A stretch of DNA of 15,203 nucleotides from CAYVQU01 sp964453155. Its GTDB lineage: Bacteria > Chloroflexota > Anaerolineae > Anaerolineales > UBA11858. The DNA lies in NCBI GenBank assembly GCA_964453155.1, contig CAYVQU010000128.1, positions 1 to 15,203 of the forward strand, written 5' to 3'. Below the pieces are notes generated by a model. It saw only the letters and a list, made by a program, of their open reading frames with translations, was not told the DNA's origin and made no database searches. The translations under genes were made by a program, and so were the position numbers. Positions 5,783-12,113 of the stretch are shown piece after piece. Within the stretch, counting starts at the first letter, position 1. Each line of letters starts with the position of its first letter.

Positions 5783-7087
5783 ATGAACCTTTCCACAAAC
5801 ACATACGCCTTACGCGATGCCGATCTGCCTCTGCTGGAGAAAGTCCGGGAAAAACTCTTTTCCAGATCCGTCACCATCCCAGATTGGCGCGATACCGATC
5901 CGAGTATCCAACGCCGGTTTCAGGATCAGGTCCGCCAGGTGCTGATGCGGCAGGTCAACCCGGTCGAGTTAGACACTGCTACATTGCGGATTGCCGATGC
6001 CCTTTCCGGGGTGGGACTGCTGCAACCCTTTCTGCGGGATCCTGAAGTCGAAGAAGTCTACGTGCGCGGCCGGGAAGTCTCGATCGAACGCAGGGGCCAG
6101 CTCGAGCGCTTGGGTAATCTGGCGCCCGAAGTCTATTGGGAAGACCTGATTCGGCGAGTCTCAGAACATTCCGGCCAACGTCTGACCCCACGCCATCCCG
6201 CCGTTTTGGTGGATCTACCAGGCGGCCAGCGTTTCACCGGGATGCTGCCGCCCCTGATGGATGTCCCTGCGATCAACGTGCGGCTCTTCGGTGGGAAAGC
6301 CAGCCATTCCCTGCGCGATCTGGGTGCTTTTGAGCAATATACGCCCCAGATCAGCGGTAGGCTGGACGATATCCTGGATGTCAACTTGAACATGGCCGTC
6401 TCCCTGATCCCATCTGAAAAAGACCAGGGTTCTCCCGAACGCTTCCTGGCCTGGCTGGTGGCGGCCCAGGCTGGCAATATCCTGATCGCGGGAGAATTCT
6501 CCTCCGGCAAGACCACCCTGCTCAACCATATCAGCCAATATATCCCTAATGAAGTCCCGGTGGCCGTATTGGAAACCTTCCGGGAACTGCAGCTATCGAA
6601 AAGTCTCTACCAAATGCGGGCCGTCGCCCCCTCCGAAAATCGGCCCGGTGAAGAACCCACCGCCACCATGGACTGGGTCCTGAACGTGATCTACACCCGG
6701 GCCAACCCGGGCACCATCATCTTGGGGGAAATTGTCTCCCGCGGCGAAGCGATGCAGTTTCTCAAAGCTGCCAACTTGGGACGGAGAGCTTACGCTACTA
6801 TTCACGGGTTCGATTCGCGTTCAGCCCTTGGCCGACTGGAGCAATTGGCTTTGGGCGATCAACCGGAACTAGGGCTGGCAGCCGTCCGCCAGATGGTGGC
6901 TGCTGGGGTGGACATCGTCATTCATATGGGCCGGGTGCGCAAACCTGAGGGTGTATACCGCTTTGTGGCCGATATTACCCGTCTTCAGGGATTGAATGAA
7001 CGCGGTGAATATCAACTCACCCAACTCTACTCCGGTTGGGAAGGACAGCCGGAAGACCCCATCCTGCAGGCCTGGAAAACCCTATGA
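5783..7087 (+). CDS. tadA: TadA/CpaF pilus assembly ATPase
   Basis: A 434-residue cytoplasmic hexameric motor ATPase of the type II/IV secretion superfamily, powering Flp pilus assembly. Seen: the N-terminal CpaF-type domain with LSGVGLLQPFLRDPEVEEVY (74-93), Walker A GEFSSGKTT (237-245; the usual form is GxTGSGKTT, so the first half is atypical), acidic VLETFREL (262-269), Walker B IILGEIVSRGEAM (312-324), and the His box ATIHG (338-342) followed by RSALGRLEQL. Length is normal. No Shine-Dalgarno is visible before the ATG, perhaps because the heptamer-repeat element reaches to within about 10 bases; the start is therefore less certain than the gene. Its stop overlaps the next ATG by 4 bases. 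Confidence 0.93.
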   Translation: MNLSTNTYALRDADLPLLEKVREKLFSRSVTIPDWRDTDPSIQRRFQDQVRQVLMRQVNPVELDTATLRIADALSGVGLLQPFLRDPEVEEVYVRGREVSIERRGQLERLGNLAPEVYWEDLIRRVSEHSGQRLTPRHPAVLVDLPGGQRFTGMLPPLMDVPAINVRLFGGKASHSLRDLGAFEQYTPQISGRLDDILDVNLNMAVSLIPSEKDQGSPERFLAWLVAAQAGNILIAGEFSSGKTTLLNHISQYIPNEVPVAVLETFRELQLSKSLYQMRAVAPSENRPGEEPTATMDWVLNVIYTRANPGTIILGEIVSRGEAMQFLKAANLGRRAYATIHGFDSRSALGRLEQLALGDQPELGLAAVRQMVAAGVDIVIHMGRVRKPEGVYRFVADITRLQGLNERGEYQLTQLYSGWEGQPEDPILQAWKTL

Positions 7088-7992
7088 AGCTGACCATCTA
7101 CTTTTGGCTGGCAACCGCCCTGACCACGGTGGGGATCACCACCCTGGTTTCTCTCAGCCTGCAAATCCTGATCGATTTGGGTTTGGGTGGGATCGGCTGG
7201 CTCAAACGCCGCTTCCAGTCTGGGGCTGGGTACCGGCTGGCGGGACTCCAAACGGAGCCTGAAATGCTAGCCGCAGAATCCGTTCAACGGTCACTTCACT
7301 TTCGTTTGTTATTGTTTTCTCTTTATTTCTGGGCCATTGCAAGCGTGCTGGCTGCTCTGCTGATTTTTGATCCAATGCTATCCCCAATCCTATTGTTCAT
7401 CATCCAGGTTGCAGGGCTACTGTATCGATCTCAGCAGCGGCAGCAGCGCCTGGCCCGGTTGAACCGGCAAACTGGCGATCTGATCCTGCAATTTGCGGCC
7501 AGATATCCGCTGGTCCGTTCGGTGGGTCAAGCGCTACAAGCTGCCCACCAACAGTTGCCGGAGGGTGAAATCCGACAGACAACGGCCGATGTCATCCGCC
7601 GCATCCAGCTCAACCAGCCGGTTGATAGGGCTGTGAAACCGTTCGAGCAACTGCCGGTCCCCAGTCTACACCAATTCGCCGTCATCCTGGCCCATGCCCA
7701 GCTGACTACCCCGGCCATTTTCCAAGACACATTGGAAATGCTGCGCGGCGATGTCGAAGGACGCCGGGAACTCCACAATTTGAGCCGCCAGAGCCTGACC
7801 CTGATTCGCAGCACAGCCCGGGTATTGCAGGCGGTATTGGCTGGTGCCCTGATTTTTGTTAGCACAGCCTCCAGTTGGCGGATGTATTTTGAGAACAGTT
7901 TCAGCCATTTGATCATTTTTTGGGCGGCAGCCGGACTAGGCGTATTGGGTAGTTTGTATATCGAATCCGAAATCCAATTCCTGGAGATTTGA
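7084..7992 (+). CDS. T2SSF-type platform protein, TadB position
   Basis: A 302-residue inner-membrane protein. Hydrophobic segments lie at about 4-35, two adjacent ones around 76-115, and two near the C-terminus; between them is a T2SSF-like cytoplasmic domain (LNRQTGDLILQFAARYPLVR, then SVGQALQAAH, then LHQFAVILAHAQ and RRELHNLSRQ). By family it would be the TadB partner of TadA. I chose the ATG at 7084 because it overlaps the TadA stop in the ATGA arrangement used across this operon; a longer frame from 7036 would overlap TadA by 52 bases and adds a non-hydrophobic, Gly/Pro-rich start. The sequence is poorly conserved relative to well-studied TadB, as is common for this family. Confidence 0.8.
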   Translation: MKLTIYFWLATALTTVGITTLVSLSLQILIDLGLGGIGWLKRRFQSGAGYRLAGLQTEPEMLAAESVQRSLHFRLLLFSLYFWAIASVLAALLIFDPMLSPILLFIIQVAGLLYRSQQRQQRLARLNRQTGDLILQFAARYPLVRSVGQALQAAHQQLPEGEIRQTTADVIRRIQLNQPVDRAVKPFEQLPVPSLHQFAVILAHAQLTTPAIFQDTLEMLRGDVEGRRELHNLSRQSLTLIRSTARVLQAVLAGALIFVSTASSWRMYFENSFSHLIIFWAAAGLGVLGSLYIESEIQFLEI

Positions 7993-7993
7993 T

Positions 7994-8086
7994 GTGGAAT
8001 TCTGGATCAAAATCACGCTCTCCATTTCTCTGGTCTTGCCCATATCAATCTGGTCCTGGCGATATTATTCGGTGAAGGTCAAGTAA
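7994..8086 (+). CDS. Possible 30-residue membrane microprotein
   Basis: Occupies the gap between the TadB- and TadC-position genes. A GTG at 7994 lies 7 bases after GGAG (7983-7986) and opens a 30-codon frame to TAA at 8084. It encodes a single hydrophobic helix, MEFWIKITLSISLVLPISIW, followed by a basic tail (SWRYYSVKVK). It starts 1 base after the upstream stop and ends 2 bases before the next GTG, so it fits the operon packing exactly. A rival frame from the ATG at 7992 gives 27 polar residues and looks less plausible. No homolog is known to me. Confidence 0.45.
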   Translation: MEFWIKITLSISLVLPISIWSWRYYSVKVK

Positions 8087-8088
8087 CA

Positions 8089-8919
8089 GTGGATCAATCT
8101 ATTTTCACTGACACATTATCCACCTGGACTTTCTGGGTCTCGATCCTGGGATATGGATTGGGATTTGCGATCCTGACCTATACTTTGCTGGCGGGTCTTA
8201 TCCAACTATTCAGTCTGCCCAGACGAAATCAATTCAATTTGCTGCGCAGTTATGACCGCCAGGTAACTGCAAATACCGAAACCCAAACTTCAATTTCGAT
8301 GGCCGCCCTATTGGGCCTGGATCACATTCCCTGGGTAGCAATCTATTTGGGCGGCGCGGCCTTTGCGATCAGTATTTACCTGACCACTCGCCAATTTTGG
8401 GCCTTGCTCCTGGCACTCTTGCCCTTCCTGTACCGGGTGTGGCTGACTCGCTACCGCAAACGCGGCCTGATGCAGGATGTTTGGCAGTTCATGCTCGACT
8501 TACGCGTTCGCCTGACCCTGCGCGGCACACTGCTCCTGGCCTTGCAGGATGTGGCCCAAAATAATGCCAACCCGATTGCTCGCGCCCTGCAGCAATATCT
8601 GGATGTCGGATTGGGTGATAACGGGATGGCTGTGCTGAAGAAATTAGACCAAGAAGTCCCTGGCCTGCCCTTTTTGAGTGACCTGGTTACCCGAACGAAC
8701 GCGGCCCAGGAAGGTACGCTCGATCTCGATCAGGCCCTGCGTCAGGTGATGGAGAGCTTACAGCAAGAGATGAAGACGGTCTCCCGAGAGCTACTACAGA
8801 AGATTCCCTCCCGACTGATCCTGATAGCTTTCCCCGCCCTGCTAATGCCTGCGCTCTTCGTTCTGGTCTTCCCCCTGGCAGCCCGTTTGATCGCCAGTTT
8901 GCAAGGCATGGGGTTTTAG
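8089..8919 (+). CDS. T2SSF-type platform protein, TadC position
   Basis: A 276-residue inner-membrane protein with hydrophobic segments at about 13-42, a pair around 85-120, and a C-terminal one (RLILIAFPALLMPALFVLVF, about 242-261). The T2SSF domain is clearer here than in the other two: VWQFMLDLRVRLTLRGTLLL, then ALQDVAQ, LVTRTNAAQEGTLDLDQAL, and the closing helices before the last membrane segment. The GTG start at 8089 is preceded by AAGGT (8075-8079). By family it is the second half of the Tad platform. Heptamer-repeat element 2 begins at its stop codon. Confidence 0.82.
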   Translation: MDQSIFTDTLSTWTFWVSILGYGLGFAILTYTLLAGLIQLFSLPRRNQFNLLRSYDRQVTANTETQTSISMAALLGLDHIPWVAIYLGGAAFAISIYLTTRQFWALLLALLPFLYRVWLTRYRKRGLMQDVWQFMLDLRVRLTLRGTLLLALQDVAQNNANPIARALQQYLDVGLGDNGMAVLKKLDQEVPGLPFLSDLVTRTNAAQEGTLDLDQALRQVMESLQQEMKTVSRELLQKIPSRLILIAFPALLMPALFVLVFPLAARLIASLQGMGF

Positions 8920-9010
8920 GAGCAGATAGCAATTAGCGGATAGCCGTTAGCAGTTCGTTTCCAGCTAGTTGCTTTCCGCTAACAGCTATCGGCTAACCAC
9001 TGACAGCTAA
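8920..9010. repeat. Inverted heptamer-repeat element 2
   Basis: Five forward heptamers in exact register (GAGCAGA, TAGCAAT, TAGCGGA, TAGCCGT, TAGCAGT; 8920-8954) are followed by seven in the opposite sense (CAGCTAG, TTGCTTT, CCGCTAA, CAGCTAT, CGGCTAA, CCACTGA, CAGCTAA; 8962-9010). The halves can pair; for example 8922-8939 and 8976-8993 match at 15 of 18 positions. It has the same build as element 1 and shares the CTAACCACT string. It lies between the platform genes and the first pilin. Confidence 0.75.
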
Positions 9011-9014
9011 TTTG

Positions 9015-9026
9015 AAAGGAGGTGAT
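9015..9026 (+). promoter_or_regulatory. Near-perfect Shine-Dalgarno of pilin 1
   Basis: AAAGGAGGTGAT is fully complementary to the 3' end of 16S rRNA over its whole length, the strongest ribosome-binding site in the window. AGGAGG is 8 bases from the ATG at 9031, which decides that start over the in-frame GTG at 9022. It fits a highly translated major subunit. Confidence 0.85.
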
Positions 9027-9030
9027 GCGT

Positions 9031-9204
9031 ATGCTTCGAAAGGCCGAACACCGCGGTGAATCGATGCTGGAGTACATCGTCATGGGCGCCATTGCCCTGG
9101 CCGTACTCGGCGTCGCGATCTGGTCAATTGTCCAGTCGGCCAGTGCTGAAGGCAGTAACGTGGCGAATTGGATCTCCGGCATCAATGTGCCCGCGAGTCC
9201 TTAG
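9031..9204 (+). CDS. flp: Flp-type type IVb pilin 1, probable major subunit
   Basis: A 57-residue prepilin. After a short basic leader (MLRKAEHRG) comes the Flp processing motif G9 / ESMLEY, with Glu at +5 and Tyr at +6 of the mature protein, as prepilin peptidases of the Tad system require. A single hydrophobic helix (IVMGAIALAVLGVAIWSIV) follows, then a short polar tail. The mature protein would be 48 residues, typical for Flp. The exceptional Shine-Dalgarno and the stem-loops directly downstream support high expression. It is closely similar in leader and helix to the second pilin at 9287. Confidence 0.92.
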   Translation: MLRKAEHRGESMLEYIVMGAIALAVLGVAIWSIVQSASAEGSNVANWISGINVPASP

Positions 9205-9209
9205 CCAAA

Positions 9210-9228
9210 CGTGGTCCCGATGACCACG
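9210..9228 (+). promoter_or_regulatory. Stem-loop after pilin 1
   Basis: CGTGGTC, loop CCGAT, GACCACG: a perfect 7-bp stem six bases after the pilin stop. It may protect the 3' end of the pilin message. Confidence 0.6.
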
Positions 9229-9240
9229 CCAATATCAACC

Positions 9241-9280
9241 GGGGGCAGGTGTCCTGCCCCCACCTTTCTATTTGATTTGT
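9241..9280 (+). terminator. Terminator-like hairpin between the two pilins
   Basis: GGGGGCAGG (9241-9249), loop TGT, CCTGCCCCC (9253-9261): a perfect, very GC-rich 9-bp stem followed by a T-rich but interrupted tract (ACCTTTCTATTTGATTT). The imperfect T-run suggests partial rather than full termination, giving more pilin 1 message than downstream message; RNA stabilisation is an alternative. Confidence 0.6.
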
Positions 9281-9286
9281 GGAATT

Positions 9287-9439
9287 ATGTTGCGATCTCA
9301 ACACCACCGGGGCGAAGCTGCCCTGGAATACATCATCGTGGGTGCCATCGTCATTACGGTTCTGGGTGCAGCTCTCTATGCTGTGGCCCAATCCATTGCC
9401 CTGAAACTGGAAGCGATCAATGTGGATCTTGGTTCTTAG
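9287..9439 (+). CDS. flp: Flp-type type IVb pilin 2
   Basis: A 50-residue prepilin, short enough to be skipped by many gene callers. The leader MLRSQHHRG ends in Gly9 and is followed by EAALEY, giving Glu +5 and Tyr +6 of the Flp motif, then a hydrophobic helix (IIVGAIVITVLGAALYAVA) and a short tail. The mature form would be 41 residues. The leader length, cleavage position and helix match pilin 1, so the pair probably arose by duplication. In contrast to pilin 1 there is no good Shine-Dalgarno (only GGAA two bases from the ATG), and the gene lies after a terminator-like hairpin. A minor or conditional pilin is likely. Its last 20 bases overlap the next gene. Confidence 0.87.
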   Translation: MLRSQHHRGEAALEYIIVGAIVITVLGAALYAVAQSIALKLEAINVDLGS

Positions 9440-10052
9440 TTCCTTAGCGGTTAGTCTGGTGTTTTGGGGTTTCTTTGTGCTGATTTTGAACGCGTTGATT
9501 TCATTATTGAAATGGCTCTTCCGACAGTTTCTTCTGAGGCTGAATGTACTGAAAGAAACTCAGCAGGGAAAATCAACGCATCCGCCAGTTACCCGGCTAA
9601 CTCTCGCAGGGCATCCCCGTAGAGGGAACCAATTCGAACGCGGGCAAAGTGTGCTCGAACTCCTGCTGGCCTTGCTAATCCTGATTCCCTTGGTGTTTGG
9701 TGGGATTGAGTTATCGCGGGGTGTGGATATCCGCCAGTCTTTAGAGAGCGGCACCTTCATCGCGGCCCGGGGGTTGAGCCTGGAACCGGATGGTTGGAGC
9801 TGGGCGCTAAGCACCATCCAATCGTCACTCAACACGAACGTCCTGGGTGGTGGATCGGTCAGTGCGGCTACCGTCAAAATCTACAACGATAACGGCACAG
9901 AAATCACATCGTCTGCATTGAATGCCCTAACCTTTGGTTCTCCCTTTCGATTGGAATCTACAGTGACCTATACCCCGGACATCCCAATCGTGGGCGGTAT
10001 CCCTATTACCATCCGGGTTTCCCATCGTAGTCTGGTGGAGCGGTATCCGTGA
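9420..10052 (+). CDS. tadE: TadE-like pseudopilin with a long N-terminal membrane extension
   Basis: A 210-residue protein. From residue 72 it is a typical TadE: FERGQSVLELLLALLILIPL, with a prepilin-type Gly75 and Glu80 at +5, a hydrophobic helix, then a beta-rich ectodomain. TadE proteins are processed minor pilins needed for Flp assembly. Ahead of this lies an unusual 70-residue extension with its own membrane helix (about 3-30) and a basic, Pro-containing linker. No in-frame ATG or GTG exists close to the TadE motif. The ATG at 9420 has GGAAG (9409-9413) six bases upstream and overlaps pilin 2 by 20 bases. It may be a fusion of a small membrane protein to TadE. The stop overlaps the next GTG (GTGA). 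Confidence 0.75.
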   Translation: MWILVLSSLAVSLVFWGFFVLILNALISLLKWLFRQFLLRLNVLKETQQGKSTHPPVTRLTLAGHPRRGNQFERGQSVLELLLALLILIPLVFGGIELSRGVDIRQSLESGTFIAARGLSLEPDGWSWALSTIQSSLNTNVLGGGSVSAATVKIYNDNGTEITSSALNALTFGSPFRLESTVTYTPDIPIVGGIPITIRVSHRSLVERYP

Positions 10053-10165
10053 GTAGGAGCAATTCTCCAAGGGTATGCTTCACTTCGTTACACGGGGGTG
10101 AAAGGGAGCAGGGGAGTAGGGGAAAGTTTTCACCAACACCCAGACACCCACGCCCCCGTACTCAC
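10049..10165. repeat. Purine/pyrimidine-rich repeat inside the start of the TadG-like gene
   Basis: Bounded by GTGAGTA (10049-10055) and its reverse complement TACTCAC (10159-10165). It contains GGGA-type units starting at 10104, 10112 and 10120 (GGGAGCA, GGGAGTA, GGGAAAG), a 7-bp stem GGTGAAA/TTTCACC (10097-10103, 10128-10134), and a C-rich CACCC stretch. It looks like an intergenic repeat that landed immediately behind a start codon and stays in frame. Confidence 0.5.
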
Positions 10166-10699
10166 AAGGAACATGGTCAGGTCACCATCCTGGCCCTACT
10201 TATCTTGTTGATCTTTGTCTTGATAACAACGGCGTTGGTGGATGTGTACCTACTCTTCGAGGCCCGGAACTGGGGCTACCAGGTAGCGCAGCAGGCGGCT
10301 CTGGCTGGAGTTTCAATGGGTCGCGATTGGTCTGGGGTTACTGTTTCCAGTAGCGGTTGTGATGGTCCGGCACCGGTTCTCTTGAAAGCCACTGTCGCAC
10401 AAAACGTTGCGGTTCAGTATGTCAACGAAGCAATCAATTATCGGGACTTGGAAGCGTACACCTTCGATGTGCGCGTTATCGAAGATGTCGATGGGGGCAC
10501 GCTGAATGGCTATCCACCCCGACCTATTCGGTTGGGAAATGTTTTGGGTAACTGGTCTAGTGAAGACCCGGCAGTTGGGGTGTATTTTTCCTTTCCAATA
10601 TCAACTTTCTTGCTTTCCTTGGTCGGACGTCCCACCGTTCCAGTGCATGCTTTCGCTTCCGCCGCGGTTGCCCAGCCTGAAAATGTGTGTGTGCCGTAG
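10049..10699 (+). CDS. TadE/TadG-like pilus assembly protein
   Basis: A 216-residue protein. HGQVTILALLILLIFVLITT (42-61) and the following VDVYLLFEARNWGYQVAQQA form the membrane helix and proximal region of TadE/TadG-type pseudopilins, followed by an extracytoplasmic domain. The GTG at 10049 overlaps the preceding stop (GTGA) and has GGTGGAG (10034-10040) eight bases before it, so the start is well supported. Oddly, residues 4-40 (Arg/Pro/Gly/Ser-rich) are encoded by a repeat-like stretch that looks foreign to the protein; family members normally begin a few basic residues before the GQ motif. The protein would tolerate this as a longer cytoplasmic leader. Confidence 0.72.
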   Translation: MSRSNSPRVCFTSLHGGEREQGSRGKFSPTPRHPRPRTHKEHGQVTILALLILLIFVLITTALVDVYLLFEARNWGYQVAQQAALAGVSMGRDWSGVTVSSSGCDGPAPVLLKATVAQNVAVQYVNEAINYRDLEAYTFDVRVIEDVDGGTLNGYPPRPIRLGNVLGNWSSEDPAVGVYFSFPISTFLLSLVGRPTVPVHAFASAAVAQPENVCVP

Positions 10700-10705
10700 G
10701 CTCCA

Positions 10706-11380
10706 ATGAAACGATATTTTTTGTTGTGTTTGATTTTATTCCAAAGCCTATTCCTGGCTCTTCCAGTCCAGGCACAGGAAATGACCCCTGGTGAAAGGAT
10801 TCCTTTGAAACTTTGCCAGAACTGGGCGGGTATCGCTGTTTCACCCGAAAATGTTCCTGATGGGATGCTGCAGTTTGATGATCGCGGCAAGCAGCCAATC
10901 TGGGGTTTTTATGGCCTGGTGACCGCCACCTGCACCATCCCTTGGATGCGGAGCATTTTTGACCTGGTCGAAGTGACCTTCTGGGATTTGGACAGAGTGG
11001 TATCCCTGTGGGTGGCAGTAGGCACGGTGCTCTGGAACCAGGAATATCTGCCCACCGGACCTGATTATTATGATCAGGCGTTGGCATTGCGAATCTACCA
11101 ACCGGGGTCCCATGTCTACGTTTTCTTGCAAGGGCCGCATGTCTTTGCCGATCACGTTGACTGGTCTTATTGCGATACAACTTTTTGCCGGGTTGCCGCA
11201 CAGATCGATCAGCAAGCCTGGGTTGGCAGTAACCAGTTGATCGTCGGCTCCTATCCATCTAAAAACTATCCCTTGTATGGATTCCTGTTCTGGCATGTGA
11301 TGCTGGCTTTGCCCCCTGAATTACGTCCGGTTGAGAGCCCCCGGATTCAGCATAAGGAATTTCGCCATGAAGTCTATTGA
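10706..11380 (+). CDS. Secreted protein of unknown family
   Basis: A 224-residue protein with a clear Sec signal peptide: MKRY, a hydrophobic core (FLLCLILFQSLFLALPV) and a likely cleavage after A23 (VQA / QE). The mature part is rich in Trp and other aromatics and has Cys37, Cys76, Cys156 and Cys161, the last pair in YCDTTFC, which could form disulfides outside the cell. I recognise no domain. It starts 6 bases after the TadG-like gene with only a weak AGG before the ATG, and overlaps the next gene by 14 bases, so it belongs to the pilus operon. An accessory extracellular or pilus-associated role is a guess from context. Confidence 0.7.
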   Translation: MKRYFLLCLILFQSLFLALPVQAQEMTPGERIPLKLCQNWAGIAVSPENVPDGMLQFDDRGKQPIWGFYGLVTATCTIPWMRSIFDLVEVTFWDLDRVVSLWVAVGTVLWNQEYLPTGPDYYDQALALRIYQPGSHVYVFLQGPHVFADHVDWSYCDTTFCRVAAQIDQQAWVGSNQLIVGSYPSKNYPLYGFLFWHVMLALPPELRPVESPRIQHKEFRHEVY

Positions 11381-12104
11381 AAGACACTTCTTCCTAGATC
11401 ATCGCGGCCTATTACTCTTGACCGGCCTGGTCTTCGGGTTGGTAGTTGGCCTGTTTCTGACTCGGCCTGAACAAGTCACTTTTGCTGTGGTTCAAAACAC
11501 AATTACCCTGGACCCGTTGGTCACTGCGACAGCACCCAGTACCCCGACGTTGACGGCTACCAGCCAACCCACCGCGACGGAAACCGAAATCCCCACCCAG
11601 ACACCATCATCCGTCCCAACAGATACTCCCATCCAGACGGCCTCGCCAACGCCTACCTTTACCGTGACACCACGCCCAATATATCTGGTTTGGGCACCCA
11701 ATTTTGAGGGAGGCAATATCCGGGAAACCCCGAACGGCCGCATCCTGATCCAACTGGAAAATGGCAGCGTGGTCGAGTGGCTGTCCCAGATTGAGACTGA
11801 AGCCGGACATATCTGGCTATGGGTGATGATCTGTTACCGCAATGGCTGTACGAACGGCTGGATGGTCGAAAGCCTGCTCTACCCACTCCCGTTTGGTGAT
11901 CTGGCCCGGGTGAATGTTGAAAATGGGGCTTACCTGCGGGCCGATCCGCATGGTAGCCCCCTGACCTGGCTGGGATATGGTTCTCCGGTAGTCGTATTGG
12001 GTGAAAGCGTTCAATCGGGCGAAACTGTTTGGATCAAAGTCCGCACCCTGGATGAAATCGAAGGCTGGATAGCTGAAACCTTGTTGACTCCGTTTGAACC
12101 TTAG
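11367..12104 (+). CDS. Membrane-anchored protein with Thr/Pro linker and two SH3-like domains
   Basis: A 245-residue protein. Order: a short cytoplasmic N-terminus, one membrane helix (about 14-31), a Thr/Pro/Ser-rich extended linker (about 51-103), then two bacterial SH3-like modules at about 105-173 (GGNIRETPNGRI...WMVESLL) and 180-241 (NGAYLRADPHGS...EGWIAETLL). The second shows the usual alternation of a variable-gap LRADP motif and a closing GWI. Such domains commonly bind cell-wall or other extracellular ligands. The ATG at 11367 has AAGGA (11354-11358) eight bases upstream and was chosen over an alternative start at 11331 without a ribosome-binding site. It overlaps the previous gene. 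The linker style is common in Chloroflexota surface proteins. Confidence 0.8.
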   Translation: MKSIERHFFLDHRGLLLLTGLVFGLVVGLFLTRPEQVTFAVVQNTITLDPLVTATAPSTPTLTATSQPTATETEIPTQTPSSVPTDTPIQTASPTPTFTVTPRPIYLVWAPNFEGGNIRETPNGRILIQLENGSVVEWLSQIETEAGHIWLWVMICYRNGCTNGWMVESLLYPLPFGDLARVNVENGAYLRADPHGSPLTWLGYGSPVVVLGESVQSGETVWIKVRTLDEIEGWIAETLLTPFEP

Positions 12105-12113
12105 GGAGGTTCC

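Noticed and set aside
8920..9010. CRISPR-like array
   Set aside because: The unit is only 7 bases, has no spacers and reverses orientation halfway, which does not fit a CRISPR.
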